The notes beneath the pieces are model-generated. The model ran no database searches. It saw only the letters and a list, made by a program, of their open reading frames with translations, and was not told the origin of the DNA. A stretch of 64,000 nt of DNA from Pseudeuparius sepicola (lineage: Eukaryota > Arthropoda > Insecta > Coleoptera > Anthribidae), in NCBI GenBank assembly GCA_963920635.1, contig OY987303.1, positions 42,841,223 through 42,905,222 on the forward strand. Direction: 5' to 3'. Positions 22,274-33,149 of this stretch are shown piece after piece (positions within the stretch are counted from its first letter, which is position 1; each line of letters begins with the position of its first letter). The position numbers and the translations under genes are program-made.

Positions 22274-22333
22274 TAGGGACCTCCCGCTTTATTTGCCTGT
22301 AGCGCGTGGACTTCTCTCATTCGTCCCCTGTAC
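22274..22333 (-). promoter_or_regulatory. Right subterminal motif copies
   Basis: On the minus strand, GTACAGGGGACGAATGAGAG followed by AAGTCCAC (22333-22306), and TACAGGCAAATAAAGCGGGA followed by GGTCCC (22300-22274), resemble the inverted end. The region lies just upstream of the transposase-like start codon, so it may also affect transcription. Confidence 0.5.
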
Positions 22334-22454
22334 GGCAAATTTTAAAGTGCTTATATTACTGGACCTATCGTCTTCTCCCCCGTTATAATTTGGCACCCAA
22401 TAGTGCTGTAAATTTTCTAACAGATGGCGCGAATATCTCAAAATGGCAAAATTT

Positions 22455-22485
22455 TGGACTTCCCCCCTTTTTTCCCTGTACTCTT
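22455..22485 (-). repeat. Right inverted end, 31 bp
   Basis: Reverse complement of 19741-19771 with three mismatches, followed by CATTTG at 22486-22491. Confidence 0.85.
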
Positions 22486-22491
22486 CATTTG

Positions 22492-23017
22492 GCAACAAAA
22501 TTACAGAATGTGTATACAAGTCGTAATTGTTTCTCTACTGATTTTGCGAAAAACTTGACAATTCCAATTAAAATATAACCACTTATGTATTCGGTTGTAT
22601 TTTTTAGGTTTTATTATGATTATGTGATTTGTAATATAATTTGAGAAATTGTTTGTCAAGTCTTGGTTTTCTTTTAAAATTATAGAAAAATACCTTCTTC
22701 GTGTTGCTGGCGTGTTTATTTGTACAGCCCCGCCGTTTTTGCCACGTTTGAATGTATACCAATTTTTAGGACTGAATATCTGGCAACACAGCATTGCGCG
22801 GGGGCGTGGTCACGATATTACCATATCAATTTTTTGAAAGTTAGGTTAGAACCACTGAGGAACAAAAATCGTCTTTTTTGTTTAAAATTCGACGATTTAC
22901 CAATATCCCAGCGTTTTGGGAGGCCGGAGGCCCATTTTCCTCCTTCTTTTCGAACAGGTACGCGCGTTTGGTAGATTTTGTTTTGTTTGCTTTGGGAAAT
23001 ATGGTATTTTAGAAATA
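22492..23017. other. No gene recognised
   Basis: AT-rich spacer with a small GC-richer patch at 22780-22980; no domain seen. Confidence 0.5.
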
Positions 23018-23522
23018 CCCAAAATGTCTAGGGATCACCCTAATTATTTTAAAATTTATGCCACAACTTCTCTGTTTTGGCGTGGCCCTCTAATTCTCCT
23101 GACTTAAATCCTATTGAAAAGGTATGGGATAACATGAAGAATCGCCTTTTGGATGTTGGGAATGGTTTTATAAATCAACAAGAACTGGAAAGGGCAGTCC
23201 AACGAGTTTGGAGAGAATTTGATCAAGACATGATTGATAGGCTAATTTTAAGTATGCATAGACGTTGCAGGACTCTCATTAATAATAGAGGAGGACATTC
23301 TGGGTATTAAATTTTCATAGTTTTTGTTAAGTTATTTTTTTCACTTCAACGAATTTTCTGATATTTGTGAAATAAATTGGTGTGATTATATTTTTGGGGA
23401 AAGTTTCTATTTTTTATGCGAGTGCTATGTATTTTCATTTACTTTGAATAAAAAACATTCAAGAAATGGGCGATTTATAATTTTTTTAAAAAAATATAAG
23501 AATGATCCCTAGACAATTTGGG
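23018..23522 (+). mobile_element. Internally deleted Tc1-like element, 505 bp
   Basis: Ends CCCAAAATGTCTAGGGATCA and, on the opposite strand, CCCAAATTGTCTAGGGATCA are inverted repeats. A TA precedes the left end; the right side has TG, so the second TA has decayed. Between them only the last part of a Tc1 transposase remains, so the 5' two-thirds has been deleted. Such deletion derivatives are common and can be moved in trans by a full-length relative. Confidence 0.75.
23070..23310 (+). pseudogene. Tc1 transposase, C-terminal remnant
   Basis: The plus strand reads WPSNSPDLNPIEKVWDNMKN, the DDE_3 block with the catalytic glutamate in NPIE. LERAVQRVWREFDQDMIDRL and MHRRCRTLINNRGGHSGY follow, then a stop at 23308. 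The same ending style (RRVQKVILSQGGYTKY) is found in the intact gene at 59781-60794, though the two are clearly different. The catalytic DD region is absent, so the product could not act. Confidence 0.85.
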
Positions 23523-24997
23523 TGAGCATATTTCACGGGTGTTTGCTAATTATTCTATTTCCCGGAAAACCAAGCCTGAAAAACTCAAAAAACGGGATGG
23601 AAGGAACGTACGACGGCTCTCTTAACCCCTGGGGTTTTTTGTTTTACCAGCGTGGCCCGGAAAAGATACAGGTTAGGTGTGAGTTATGTTTAGATGAGGT
23701 TATTGTGTTAACTTTAAGATTTTAAGGTAGGTACGTACTATGGATCTTTATAGCCCCCTAATACCCGATGAGGCTCTTGAGAAGTCCTCTTCAAAAATTA
23801 TATGCAGAAAACGGAAAATATGCCTGCACATCGGGCGCACCGCAGGTCAATCAATGACCTAGAGGGTCATTTGAATATGATTGTTTGTAGGATAAAAGGC
23901 TCCTTAAGACAAGCAGGCAGTGCAGTACTTTGCTTATCTTAATTAAATATAAGTCTTATCTGAACGGTATACGTCCACCTTTGGTTTCGGGTGCCTACGC
24001 TGTGACCGTCACTTGCTATTTCCTTTTAGAAACTCTTAACCGTAAAGTACAGCGGACAAACCGGCAAGTCGCGTGGAGTGATTTACGCAAACCTCTACAA
24101 AGTGGCGACAAAAATTTACGAGGCATTGCTTAGTTAGTATTTGATTTTCTCTATTAAAAGTGAACGCAAATATTGAATGCCATAAATTACAACTAGACAG
24201 ATCTTGCCAGTTATGGCAGCCCTCAAAAATAAAATGGAAAAAATCATAAAAACTAAGCATGTGAATCCGGCTGTGAAATGACAGGCCTCAAAAATAAAAT
24301 GTGATCCGACTGGAAAAAAATGTTCGCTGGGAAAAAATCATCGGCCAACCAACCATAACTCAAAATTTGTTGTTTGTTGACCTTATCAGCGAGACGGGTT
24401 AGTCGAAAGCTATAAGGTGAGTTGTTTCGCTCGATACCTGTGAGTAAATCAGCTGAATATCATTATTTCCCTTTTAGTATAATGAGGTATGGACAGCAGC
24501 GGCAGTAGTACTTAACCTCGAACAGATCATCGGAGAAGCTATCGAGCTTCTGAATTGATCCAACGTGTACTTTATTGAAAATAAATCATACCACTGATGA
24601 AATTACACAGAAAAGAAAAGAATAGATATCGTTCATATAATTAATTGCTTATAGTAGGTATGAACTGCGAAATAGCAAAAGTTAAAGAATTATCAAAGTT
24701 CAAATATTTCAGTTTTAATTCACCTTTGGCTGAATAAAACTCGAAACTTATTATTTTTTCTAAGTATAATAGAATTGTGTTTTTCGCATTGCAAAAAGAG
24801 AAACCTTTACAGGTTGGGCTGTCTCAAATAAAGTCCGATTATATCCTTAGTATTTGAAATAAAAAGACCAGCTTAAAACCAGGATGCTGCAGTTTTTCTG
24901 TAGAATTCGAATCTAGCTTCAGAATTGATATACAGGGTGTTCCCGCAAAGTTACGGACAAAAACACAGGGTGTCTATTTAAGAAGGGAAACTCGAGA
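23523..24997. other. No gene recognised; ends of other repeats
   Basis: Contains a duplicated CCTCAAAAATAAAATG (24221, 24282 areas) and TACAGGGTGTTCCCGCAAAG at ~24933, a word typical of Tc1/mariner-related MITE ends in insects. A second ACAGGGTGTCTATTTAAG follows at ~24965. No coding sequence. Confidence 0.5.
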
Positions 24998-25764
24998 AAA
25001 TCTTGACAATATGCATTTTTCTGAGAATTTTATTTGAAAGAAAAAATTGCTTCTGTGATGAGCTAACTTTGCGTAAAAACACACTTGAGATCCATGGCCT
25101 ACTTTCCGAGATATTTTTCAAAATCCCGGAAATTGCCCAAATTTCTTCGTCATGTAACTTTTTTGTTTCAAGAGTTACCGAAAAAATTTCTGGATGAAAT
25201 TTGTGGGTAAAACTGATTGATTTAAACCTAGTTTATCAGAATTTGGAAAAATACCATGGTTTGTTGTGTGCTCTGTTAACACTTATATTTTTTTTTATTT
25301 ATAGCTGTCATGTATACTAGAAAATGTTAAAAATGTGAAAAATGTGCAAGATACCGATACCTCGCAAGAAATTTCCAAGATTTACAATGTACTATGTTGG
25401 GAAAAAAATACCTAAAACATGAATGTACAGGATTCGAGGCCACGGCTCGCTACTATCAAATTGGAACATTTTTTCGGTGAGTACTAAGAGAGCACCCATT
25501 AAACCGTGGCATTGTTTTAAATTCTGATAAACTAGGCTTAAAACAATTAGTTTTGCCCACAAATGTCAGTGGGAAAAATTTTTCGGTAACTTTTGGAACA
25601 AAAAAAGTTACAAACCAACGAAGTTTAGTCAGTTTTCGGGTTTTTCAAAAATATCTCTGAAAGGAAGCCATGGATCTCAAATATTACACAAAGTTACCCT
25701 ATCAAAAAAGCTATAATTTATTTCAAATAAAGTTCTCGGAAAAATAAATTGTAAGATTTATTGG
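24998..25764. mobile_element. Foldback MITE, ~270-bp arms
   Basis: The left arm (24998-25275) and right arm (25494-25764) are inverted copies. AACTGATTGATTTAAACCTA and GTTTATCAGAATTTG on the left answer CAAATTCTGATAAACTAGGC-like text on the right (25520-25545), and ATCCATGGC/GCCATGGAT blocks face each other. Arms differ by about one base in five to eight plus indels, so it is old. The ~218-bp loop has no gene. No target duplication identified. Confidence 0.7.
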
Positions 25765-26050
25765 GAGATTTGGTGGGCGAAAATTGTTATTTGTAAACAT
25801 TTAATCGAAAACATTTGTTCGAAAAACATTTGTTCGAATATCAATATGATTTACTGATTGTCCTACAATGTACTACTATGGTTTTCTAGGGTTTGTCGTA
25901 GTACTTCAACAAATGTTGTCCAAGTTACAACTCAGAAACACGGCCCTTAGTTGCAAAGGCAATGAAGCTTTAGTAGTTTCAATCACCATGTATATTTGCA
26001 AGAATTACTGAAATGTGATTTAAGTCATAAATTTTAAAACCGTGGCAAAT

Positions 26051-27785
26051 ATGCCTAGTGAAGTTCTAACTTATACGAATGGTAATATACCCGCTAGAAT
26101 TAATGGCCGACCAGGGCCGTAGCCAGACAGAAACTTCAGGCAGGGCAAACTACTTTCCTGTCAGGGCAGTACACATTTAAGAAGTGAGGGATAGGTACCT
26201 ATATAGGGCGCTACTTTGTCGGTGGGGACAGGACGGGGGGGGGGGGGATGGAATTTAATTTTCGTTATTAACTGACAAAAATCCAGCAATAATTATCAAT
26301 AACAACACTGCACACCGCCTTTTGTTATGTGGAAGTAAAAATAAAAGTTAGTGCTCATAGTGCCCATAAATTATCATATTTTTTCAACGGGCCACATTAT
26401 GTCTATAATTTTTGCAAAAATTTTCTGGCCAGTGTAGTAGGTAGGTATAGGTAAATTGAAATTGGTTTGAAGGTGGGGCACTAGAGATTGTTGTTTTTTA
26501 AGCGGCAGGGCAACGCTTTGCCTGCCCCCCCCCCCTCCCTGGCTACGGCCCTGTGGCCGACCCTACCGATCGTCAGGAGTAACAGAGGCAAAAATATATT
26601 ATACTATGGCGGCCACTTTTATGTAACGGATCGGAGAGTTGGAGAGACGACCTAATGGAAATGTGAGGAGTTTAGACAAAAATGTGGGCGAGTTATCACT
26701 GTTCTTGGCAAACAGAGCAACAAGAAAATGATAGAACATAATCATCCTGGAAGACTGGAAAATTTTTAAGTTCGAAATGTGGTCGTCGATATAAAAGTCA
26801 AAGCTAAGACAACATTAGATACTCCGCAAAACATAATCGCAAAATCCGTTTCGAACTCTTATAACCTCACGCTAGCTCGTTTACCATCCATCCCTTCAAT
26901 GAAACGGACCATTATAAACATGCGCCAAAGGAAAATAATTTCCCAGCTGCACCTACCGACAGAAAATCGCTTGTGTTACCGGAGGAATTTACGAAACATT
27001 CCACTTTTTTATTATTCGATTCCGGAATTGAAGATGACGGCCGATTTTTGATATTCGGATCGTTACGTAACACACAACTTTTGGCTAATTCCGAAACGTG
27101 GTTTATGGACGGAACGTTTAAGACGGTGCCCAATTTATTTTTCCATCTATACACAGTGCATGGCGTGGTGGGCAGTATTGTTGTACCCTCGTTATATATA
27201 TTAATGCCAGACAAACGAAGTGAAACTTACACAAAGCTATTATTCAAAATAAGAGAATTGATGGATACCGAAAATATTGAAAAAAAATTATACCGACTTT
27301 GAAATGGCCGTCATTCGAGCAGTAAAGACCGTTTTTCCGACAGTAGCGCATTGTGGATGTTTTTCCATTACAGCCAAGCTATATATAAAAAAATCCAAAG
27401 CTTAGGTTTAACAGGATTCCGATGTTGAATTCGCTTTAAACAAAACGTTTCAAAGCGTTGGCGTTTGTTCCTGAGGATTGTATCCAACGTGGTTTCAACG
27501 TCATTGTAGAAAATATCGAAATGCCTGTTGAGTTGCAAGAATTTATTAACTACTTTGGGGACACTTGGGTAGGAAGAACGGAACGGAGGCAAATAAAGGG
27601 CCCGATGTTTTCACACTCGATGTGGAATTGTTATGACAATGTAATTAACGGAAGAGCGATTACAAATAATATTGTGGAGGGTTGGCACAGGGTTTCTTTG
27701 GCTCAAATGAATGCTAAAATTCCTTCAATTTGGCACTTTTTAAAGATAATTAAAAACGTACGAAATATAACCAACAACTGAATCG
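26051..27785 (+). pseudogene. MULE transposase with FLYWCH-like zinc finger (broken)
   Basis: Begins MPSEVLTYTNGNIPARINGR, is interrupted by a 442-bp hAT MITE, then gives the rest of a FLYWCH-like finger (WKCEEFRQKCGRVITVLGK, HNHPG). The MULE catalytic region follows: FMDGTFKTVPNLFFHLYTVH (first aspartate), TDFEMAVIRAVKTVFPTVAH (second) with CGCFFHYSQAIYKK, AFVPEDCIQRGF and a NNIVEGWHRVSLAQMNAKIP end with the EGWH block. At least three frame changes (near 26990, 27300, 27420-27455) and a stop at ~26651 break it. It would cut and paste the element. Confidence 0.85.
26112..26553. mobile_element. hAT-type MITE, 442 bp, with 8-bp duplication
   Basis: Ends are CAGGGCCGTAGCCAGA and, inverted, CAGGGCCGTAGCCAGG, a common start for insect hAT MITEs. 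TGGCCGAC flanks it exactly on both sides (26104-26111, 26554-26561). It holds long G and C runs just inside each end and no coding sequence. The MULE reading frame crosses the site if one duplication copy and the MITE are excluded. Confidence 0.95.
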
Positions 27786-27938
27786 AGATGACAGGATAGG
27801 CAGCATTTAAAAAGAGGAAAACTTTAGATACAAGGTTGAGAAATATTTGTTTTTCATTTTCATCCGAATTCAAATAGGGAAGAATTGGAGGAGTATTTTC
27901 TTAACATTTCGAATGTAATCTAAATGTTGATACCTATT

Positions 27939-28303
27939 CTAAAATCGAGCTATCCTTACGCCTGGCGTAAATAAAACCACGTGTTCAATGACGTTCCGCG
28001 ATTGGTCGGTAGGCTATAAAATTTCACCCGACTCGGCAACAGGGACGTACTCGACCGCAAAAGTGTAGTTATGCGGTTTGATCTTGTTGTTTTCAGCTAT
28101 TTAGACACTGCCACAAATAATTTTATCGATGTTTTGAACCATTTTAATTAAGCCAATAAGTTTTTTCCGAAATATATTAATGTAAACAATTATTGTAAAA
28201 CTAAAATTAACTACAGGTCGTGCCTCAGTGCGGCCCTGGCGAATATCTCAACGCACATGCTCTTGTTTTCGCCAGGCGTAAGAGTTGGTCGATTTTAGTA
28301 TAG
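27939..28303. mobile_element. Small inverted-repeat element carrying a TATA-like promoter
   Basis: Ends are ~30-bp inverted repeats (CTAAAATCGAGCTATCCTTA then CGCCTGGCG; on the other strand CTAAAATCGACCAACTCTTA then CGCCTGGCG). The middle has an unusual GC-rich part with CTATAAAATTTCACCCGACT and CGGCAACAGGGACGTACTCG, which reads like a TATA-box core promoter. No reading frame. The family is unknown and no target duplication is evident. Confidence 0.65.
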
Positions 28304-28344
28304 TTATATAATTTGTGCCAAAAAAATATCTTTATTTGCAATTA

Positions 28345-28655
28345 GTTCTATGTTGGGGAGACTTGTAGGCCATTTAAAGTTCGTTTAAAAGAACATAAAA
28401 ATTATATCAGGCAAAATCAAATTTCGAAGTCGAAAATATGTGAACACTTTTTTAATAACAATCATAGAATTTTGTGGGATAGTTCCAAAACATGATGTTC
28501 CAAACCAATTCTCAAAGAAGTAGGAAATAGACGAAAAATTAAAGAATCAGCATTTATTCTAGGAAATACAGACAACTGTGTTGCTGAATGTTCAGTGGAA
28601 TTCGGTAAAATATTATTGCCACTTATTCAAAGAGAAGTTAGTATAAATAATTAGG
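28345..28655 (+). pseudogene. Penelope-like element, GIY-YIG endonuclease remnant 1
   Basis: The plus strand reads YVGETCRPFKVRLKEHKNYI, KSKICEHFFNNNHRILWD, a stop, then EVGNRRKIKESAFIL and a stop at ~28655. This is the C-terminal GIY-YIG domain of Penelope-like retroelements (YVGET for YIG, then R-x3-R, H and E). A CTCCGAAAGCT...AACAAATTTGTTG tail at ~28790-28820 fits the 3' end of such elements. Reverse transcriptase is missing. Only a fragment. Confidence 0.65.
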
Positions 28656-28967
28656 TAGAACACAGGGTACAATATCAGACAGGTGGCTAGGCTATTGTTT
28701 CTGTTGTCATCACATTTTAACCTGAAATTTATTAATCTGTCATTTCACTTTGACGTGACATGATCTGTGAGAAAGGAGGAAGATTTATTCTCCGAAAGCT
28801 CAGGAAACAAATTTGTTGAAGATAATTTTTGAGTTACAAGTTCAAAGTTTAGTTCATTTACTGTTAAGAATTTATTAATTTTCCAGGCAACTTGAAAAAG
28901 TTGTCTTTTAAACAGTTTGGTGGCGAAAAACCCAATTAAAATTCAAAGGATTAAGTTTTGTGAATTC

Positions 28968-29120
28968 GAACAAATAAATGTTTTTCGAACAATTGTCATT
29001 CGAACAACTGTTTTTTCAAATGTCATTCGAACTTCGAACAAATGTTTTTCAAACAAATGTCATTCGAACAAATGTTTTTTCGAACAAATGTCATTCGGAC
29101 AAATGTTTTCGAACAATTTT
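28968..29120 (+). repeat. ~20-bp minisatellite (CATTCGAACAAATGTTTTT type)
   Basis: Six or more imperfect units of TGTCATTCGAACAAATGTTT. The reverse complement appears at 25805-25840. It lies at the presumed right end of the MULE element and matches its left end. Confidence 0.8.
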
Positions 29121-29133
29121 CTGCGACCCAACC

Positions 29134-31660
29134 TTGTGATTGGATATTGGAAGGCTTTTTTGCAATTTTTTTTAATTTGGAGAAAAGTTGAAACTTATGC
29201 CAGTAATAAAAAGGTTCAGTTGATACTTGCCACCTGGAAGCTATTTGAATAAGAAATGCAAGATATGTTCAATCAATTGTCATACTAGACTCAGAAATGG
29301 TGAATCAAAAACAAAAATCAAAAATAAAGGCGAACAAAACTATCTTAAGTGGGACGCCTGTATAACCGCGGTTATTCATGGTGTAAAACATGGAGGAGGC
29401 CCATTAAAAAGGAAAATACAAATTTTTTTTGGTGAAGTTTAAATCGTGGGGCAAAAAATCAGAATAGGCAGGGCAAAAGTGATACCTACTTTGAAAAAGT
29501 GGCGAAGGTGCTAGGAAAAAAAATAATACACTCTTGATTAGGCCCACGGAGTGGTCAACAGCGGCACGGAGCGGGAAGATGGAAGATAATAGACAGCTAA
29601 AGCAAAGCCCAATACGTAACGTAAACGTAACACACTGACGTCAGCGTGCGTGAAGGTTAATTATATCCCTTTGTTGGACGTTTTTTGTTTCACTTAAAAT
29701 CGCTCAAAATAAGTTCTTAAACATTTGACATATTTTAAAATAAAATTTCTAGTTGCTTCTTTAACAGGGCATCCAGCAGTTATCGAAGTTCAACAAGAGC
29801 ATCTTTTTTGTAGAATGTCCATAATTTCGCAAGAGATCTGGGGAAAAAGTATACTCAAAAAATTTAGGGTATTTTTAACCCTTTGACCCCTTATTTTTGG
29901 GACGCCTATGATGAAGAATGTCAAACTATCTTTACCTCGGTAAATGTTAAATTTCACAGTTATATCACATAACTACCAAATTTCAGAATTTTATCTTTGT
30001 TCGTTCTGGAAATATTTAGAGTTTGCTAAAGTGTCTATTTCGGGGGGTTATAGCCCCCTTAGGGGGCATTTTTGAGGCCATGCTGATAGGAACCTTTTTA
30101 TTTAAATTATGGCAGGCTAATTTCGGGACCCTCTGTATAGCTAAGGGGTACCTTGAATGATTTAAGTAGTTCAAATGGTTCAAGTGTTTACAATTTGACG
30201 CATTTTATGACTTTTTCTTTAAAATCGCTCACCAAAGAAAATGTCTCTACCTATACATGAATGAAACCTAAAAAATAATCAAAAAGTGTATTTACCGAAA
30301 TAGAAGATTTTCACAAACAAGAAGGGTAATAACACGTTTAAAAACAAACAGGAAAGACTATATGTAACTCTCAACCGAATCGAGATGTCAGGATGCGGTT
30401 TGCGGCATTCAACTTTTCTCAAAAATAGAGCCCAGTAAACCTTAGCTACTTTTTATCTTTTCTCTTTAGGAAATAGGTGAAACCCCCTAAAATCGTTAAA
30501 TTCGGAGCACCCGTTAGATACATACATAATGTATAGTGATCAAGTTAGGCAAATAATAATTTAGCCATCTAATAGGTAGAATGTACCTACGTAGGTATGC
30601 GCAGCGTATAGCAAACATAATCAGTGCTAATGTCCTTTTCATCGGAGTTAAACAAATAGACTTCACGTATTTTATGTCATGATTTATTATTATAAGTGAG
30701 TGACTGGCAAACCTCAACTTTCCATCTTGGACGAGGAGCGAGAGTGTAGACTCTTCAAATGGCTGAAGCAAAAAAAACGGGAGCGGAAAGTGTCCCTTAT
30801 ATTGAAGTTTCCAAAGTAATCTATCTAAAATGAAGTGGAAGGGTCTGGGGCCCGAGCGCCAGTCCAGACATAATATTAAACTAAAGGGCGGGATTACAAC
30901 AGCTAACTAACTTCTTAATGCCTCTCTCCAAACTACATAATGGGGAATATAATCTCTGCAAAATTTTTACCAAGTGCGAAGGGGCTTTTAGTAGCCTCTC
31001 TGAATACCGAGTAGGGAGTGGGTTTTTTGACCAAATAAATTGCGCTGGAAAGTATGGGTAATTTGTAGAAGCGCAGACTAGGAAAAAAGTTGTTATAAAT
31101 AAAAATTTTAATATTTAATATTTATTAATAGGTACCTCTTTAATAAACTAATTTAATTTCACAGTCGGTTTTCAAATTTTATTAAATATGGCAGCATACC
31201 TAACACTAACTCCGAGTACCTATATGCCATACCTGTTCGTTTTTATTTTACACTTACATAGGATTCCTTGTTAGGTTTATGATTTTCTTTGGTGGCAAAC
31301 TTAAGGACATTCACTGTTTCTGCTATTTTTGGCGGAATTTCACAGATTTCAGGAGGTACAGATTTGTCCATGATATTATATTGACGATGACCGGACCTCA
31401 TCATTTTGATGTATGTTTGGTTGCCTATCTATACATATTCCAACAAACAGGCGTTCAAGATTACCAAACTTGGTATGAGAATTACCTATGAAGTTAAAAT
31501 ATTATCAATTTCTTCCTTCAGAAAACTGCTGAAAACTGCTGAAAACTACGGCGAGAAACAGTTTCGAGTCCCCTTAAAGCTATTGACCGGAACTGTACTT
31601 CAAACGATCTGCGTTGATATTCTTCATAATCAATGTACTCGCTATGATACATGGATGTAG
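29134..31660. other. No gene recognised
   Basis: AT-rich, with a hairpin CGGGGGGTTATAGCCCCCTT (30035-30056 area) and words such as GGGACCCTCTGTATAG that resemble MITE ends. A small triplication of GAAAACTGCT sits at 31520-31550. Short frames carry no domain. Confidence 0.5.
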
Positions 31661-32030
31661 CGCCTCTTATTTTATTCCTCCACTCAACGCACACTCAACG
31701 CTATAACCAGCCCACTTTCCGCCGTCAGCTGTTCTGGCGAACGTCTGCCGGGTCAGCATCAGTGCCGGATCGAAGATAGATGGAAGGACAAGTACGTCTC
31801 CGCTCACCAATTCGCGCTGAGGACCATATGGCTGCTGCTACGGCGGATTCTTCGATACCATACCCGCCATACTCGTGCTCGTGATTCCACGTACCTTGAT
31901 GTACGACAGTGCAGATGGAATCGGCCTGCTACACGAGAAAATTGCTACCGGTACAATCTTATAGAAATATCTCATCATGGATTCGCAGTTTTATTATTCG
32001 CCAGTGTGCCTCAAATTTCTTATACGCGCT
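31661..32030 (+). other. GC-rich open stretch without start codon, possible exon
   Basis: One plus-strand frame stays open for 123 codons between a TAG at 31658 and a TAG at ~32028, in a stretch (31690-31960) clearly richer in G+C than its surroundings. There is no ATG near the start. CCACTTTCCGCCGTCAG at ~31730 could be a splice acceptor. The translation (for example RIEDRWKDKYVSAHQFALRT) matches nothing I recognise. The opposite strand also has long open runs, so chance is a real alternative. Confidence 0.2.
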
Positions 32031-33149
32031 AGGCCTAGGAGGTGCTAGGTTCTTGTTGGGATTCTTGAACAACTTCTCTAAACGCTAGTGACAGGTAGTG
32101 CGTTTTGGTGCGTTTGTACATTTTGTGCGCAGTTTTAATTGATGCTCAACACATTTTTGGGTATTACACTTATATCTACAAAAGAAGAAAAGGAATGACA
32201 TTATAAAATCAAATAGCTAGTCAAAAATAACTTAACTTAGGCCATGATGTTTTTATCGTCACAACAGAAAAATGTCTCCCTAAAAATTTAAAAATTACAA
32301 ACAATTATTAATATTTTAGGATTTTCTCAATATTTCTAAATTTTTTGAAATTTCTTTGAAAACGTAAAAAATAGTATTAATGTGTTTTAATACACTTTTG
32401 ATTTTTTTTTATTTTGTTTGGTTGATTATTTTATTTCCGTTACGTATTAAGCTATTTTTTCCATCTTTGGTTAACATTTTTTTACATCATGCTAAAAAAT
32501 TCTATACATAGTTGAAACTAAAAAGGGCTTAAAGATGTAACAGAATTATTGTGCTAAATCTCCGTTACCACGTTTTTAAATAATTATTATCAACCTTTGA
32601 ACACATAATGTCGAGTATTTGTTCTGAAATCGCAAATTCGAACTTATATTCAGTCAAATATCAGTGCTCTCAACTCGTTTGATATCGATTTCTATTGTGA
32701 CGAAGTGAATACGAATCCCATCTCTAATAATTTAAGGTATGTACTGCTTCAATAGGGCACACTGATTCACATTTGGTAAAATCAGTTTGGTTCACTCATG
32801 GATTTATTGCGGTCGGTGCACGGATTCAAGTAATTTGTTCAGTGAACAACTGACTGGGCCTGTTTCTATGATCCAGTGCAACCTTTTTATCGTTCAAGTT
32901 CGACTTTCTGTCAGAGCACTGACGTCATTAGATCAATAACCTAATTTGGGTATTTTGTGAAAATTGTCATAAAAGGAACGTCAACGACGTCGTCCTCCCT
33001 TCTGTCTGATTTGGTCTTCGAAAACGAGAGTTTCAGGTAAAAGGTAATCTTGTGGGCTTATTTGCTGTATCACGTTTTAGTGAAAATAATTCATGTTTCA
33101 TTTTTGTCTTTGAAATTTTTAGATTTTCGAGGACGCCAAGGACGGCCAT
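32031..33149. other. No gene recognised
   Basis: AT-rich spacer. One TGACGTCA palindrome at 32920-32927 and CAACGACGTCGTCC at ~32992 are the only notable short motifs. Confidence 0.5.

Larger units (their letters stand above)
19741..22485 (-). mobile_element. DNA transposon with 31-bp inverted ends and 6-bp duplication
   Basis: Ends are 31-bp inverted repeats matching at 28 positions (AAGAGTACAGGGGAAATAGG at the left, AAGAGTACAGGGAAAAAAGG at the right, read inwards), flanked by CATTTG on both sides. The 2745-bp interior is taken up by one minus-strand transposase-like gene with the DSCGGQNKN signature. Near each end there are further copies of a TACAGG...GTCC motif, as expected for transposase-binding sites. 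The 6-bp duplication and these ends do not match Tc1 (TA), hAT (8 bp) or piggyBac (TTAA). I cannot assign the superfamily with confidence. Confidence 0.8.
25772..29133 (+). mobile_element. MULE-type element with minisatellite inverted ends (inferred extent)
   Basis: GGTGGGCGAAAATTGTT... at the left and, on the minus strand, GGTTGGGTCGCAGAAAATTG at the right are facing ends. Both lead into CGAAAACATTTGTTCGAA repeats (25805-25840; 28975-29115). Between them lies a MULE transposase reading in the plus direction. The distance (3.36 kb) includes a hAT MITE, another MITE and a Penelope-like relic that must have entered later. No clean 8-10-bp target duplication remains, so the limits are an inference. 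Confidence 0.5.
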
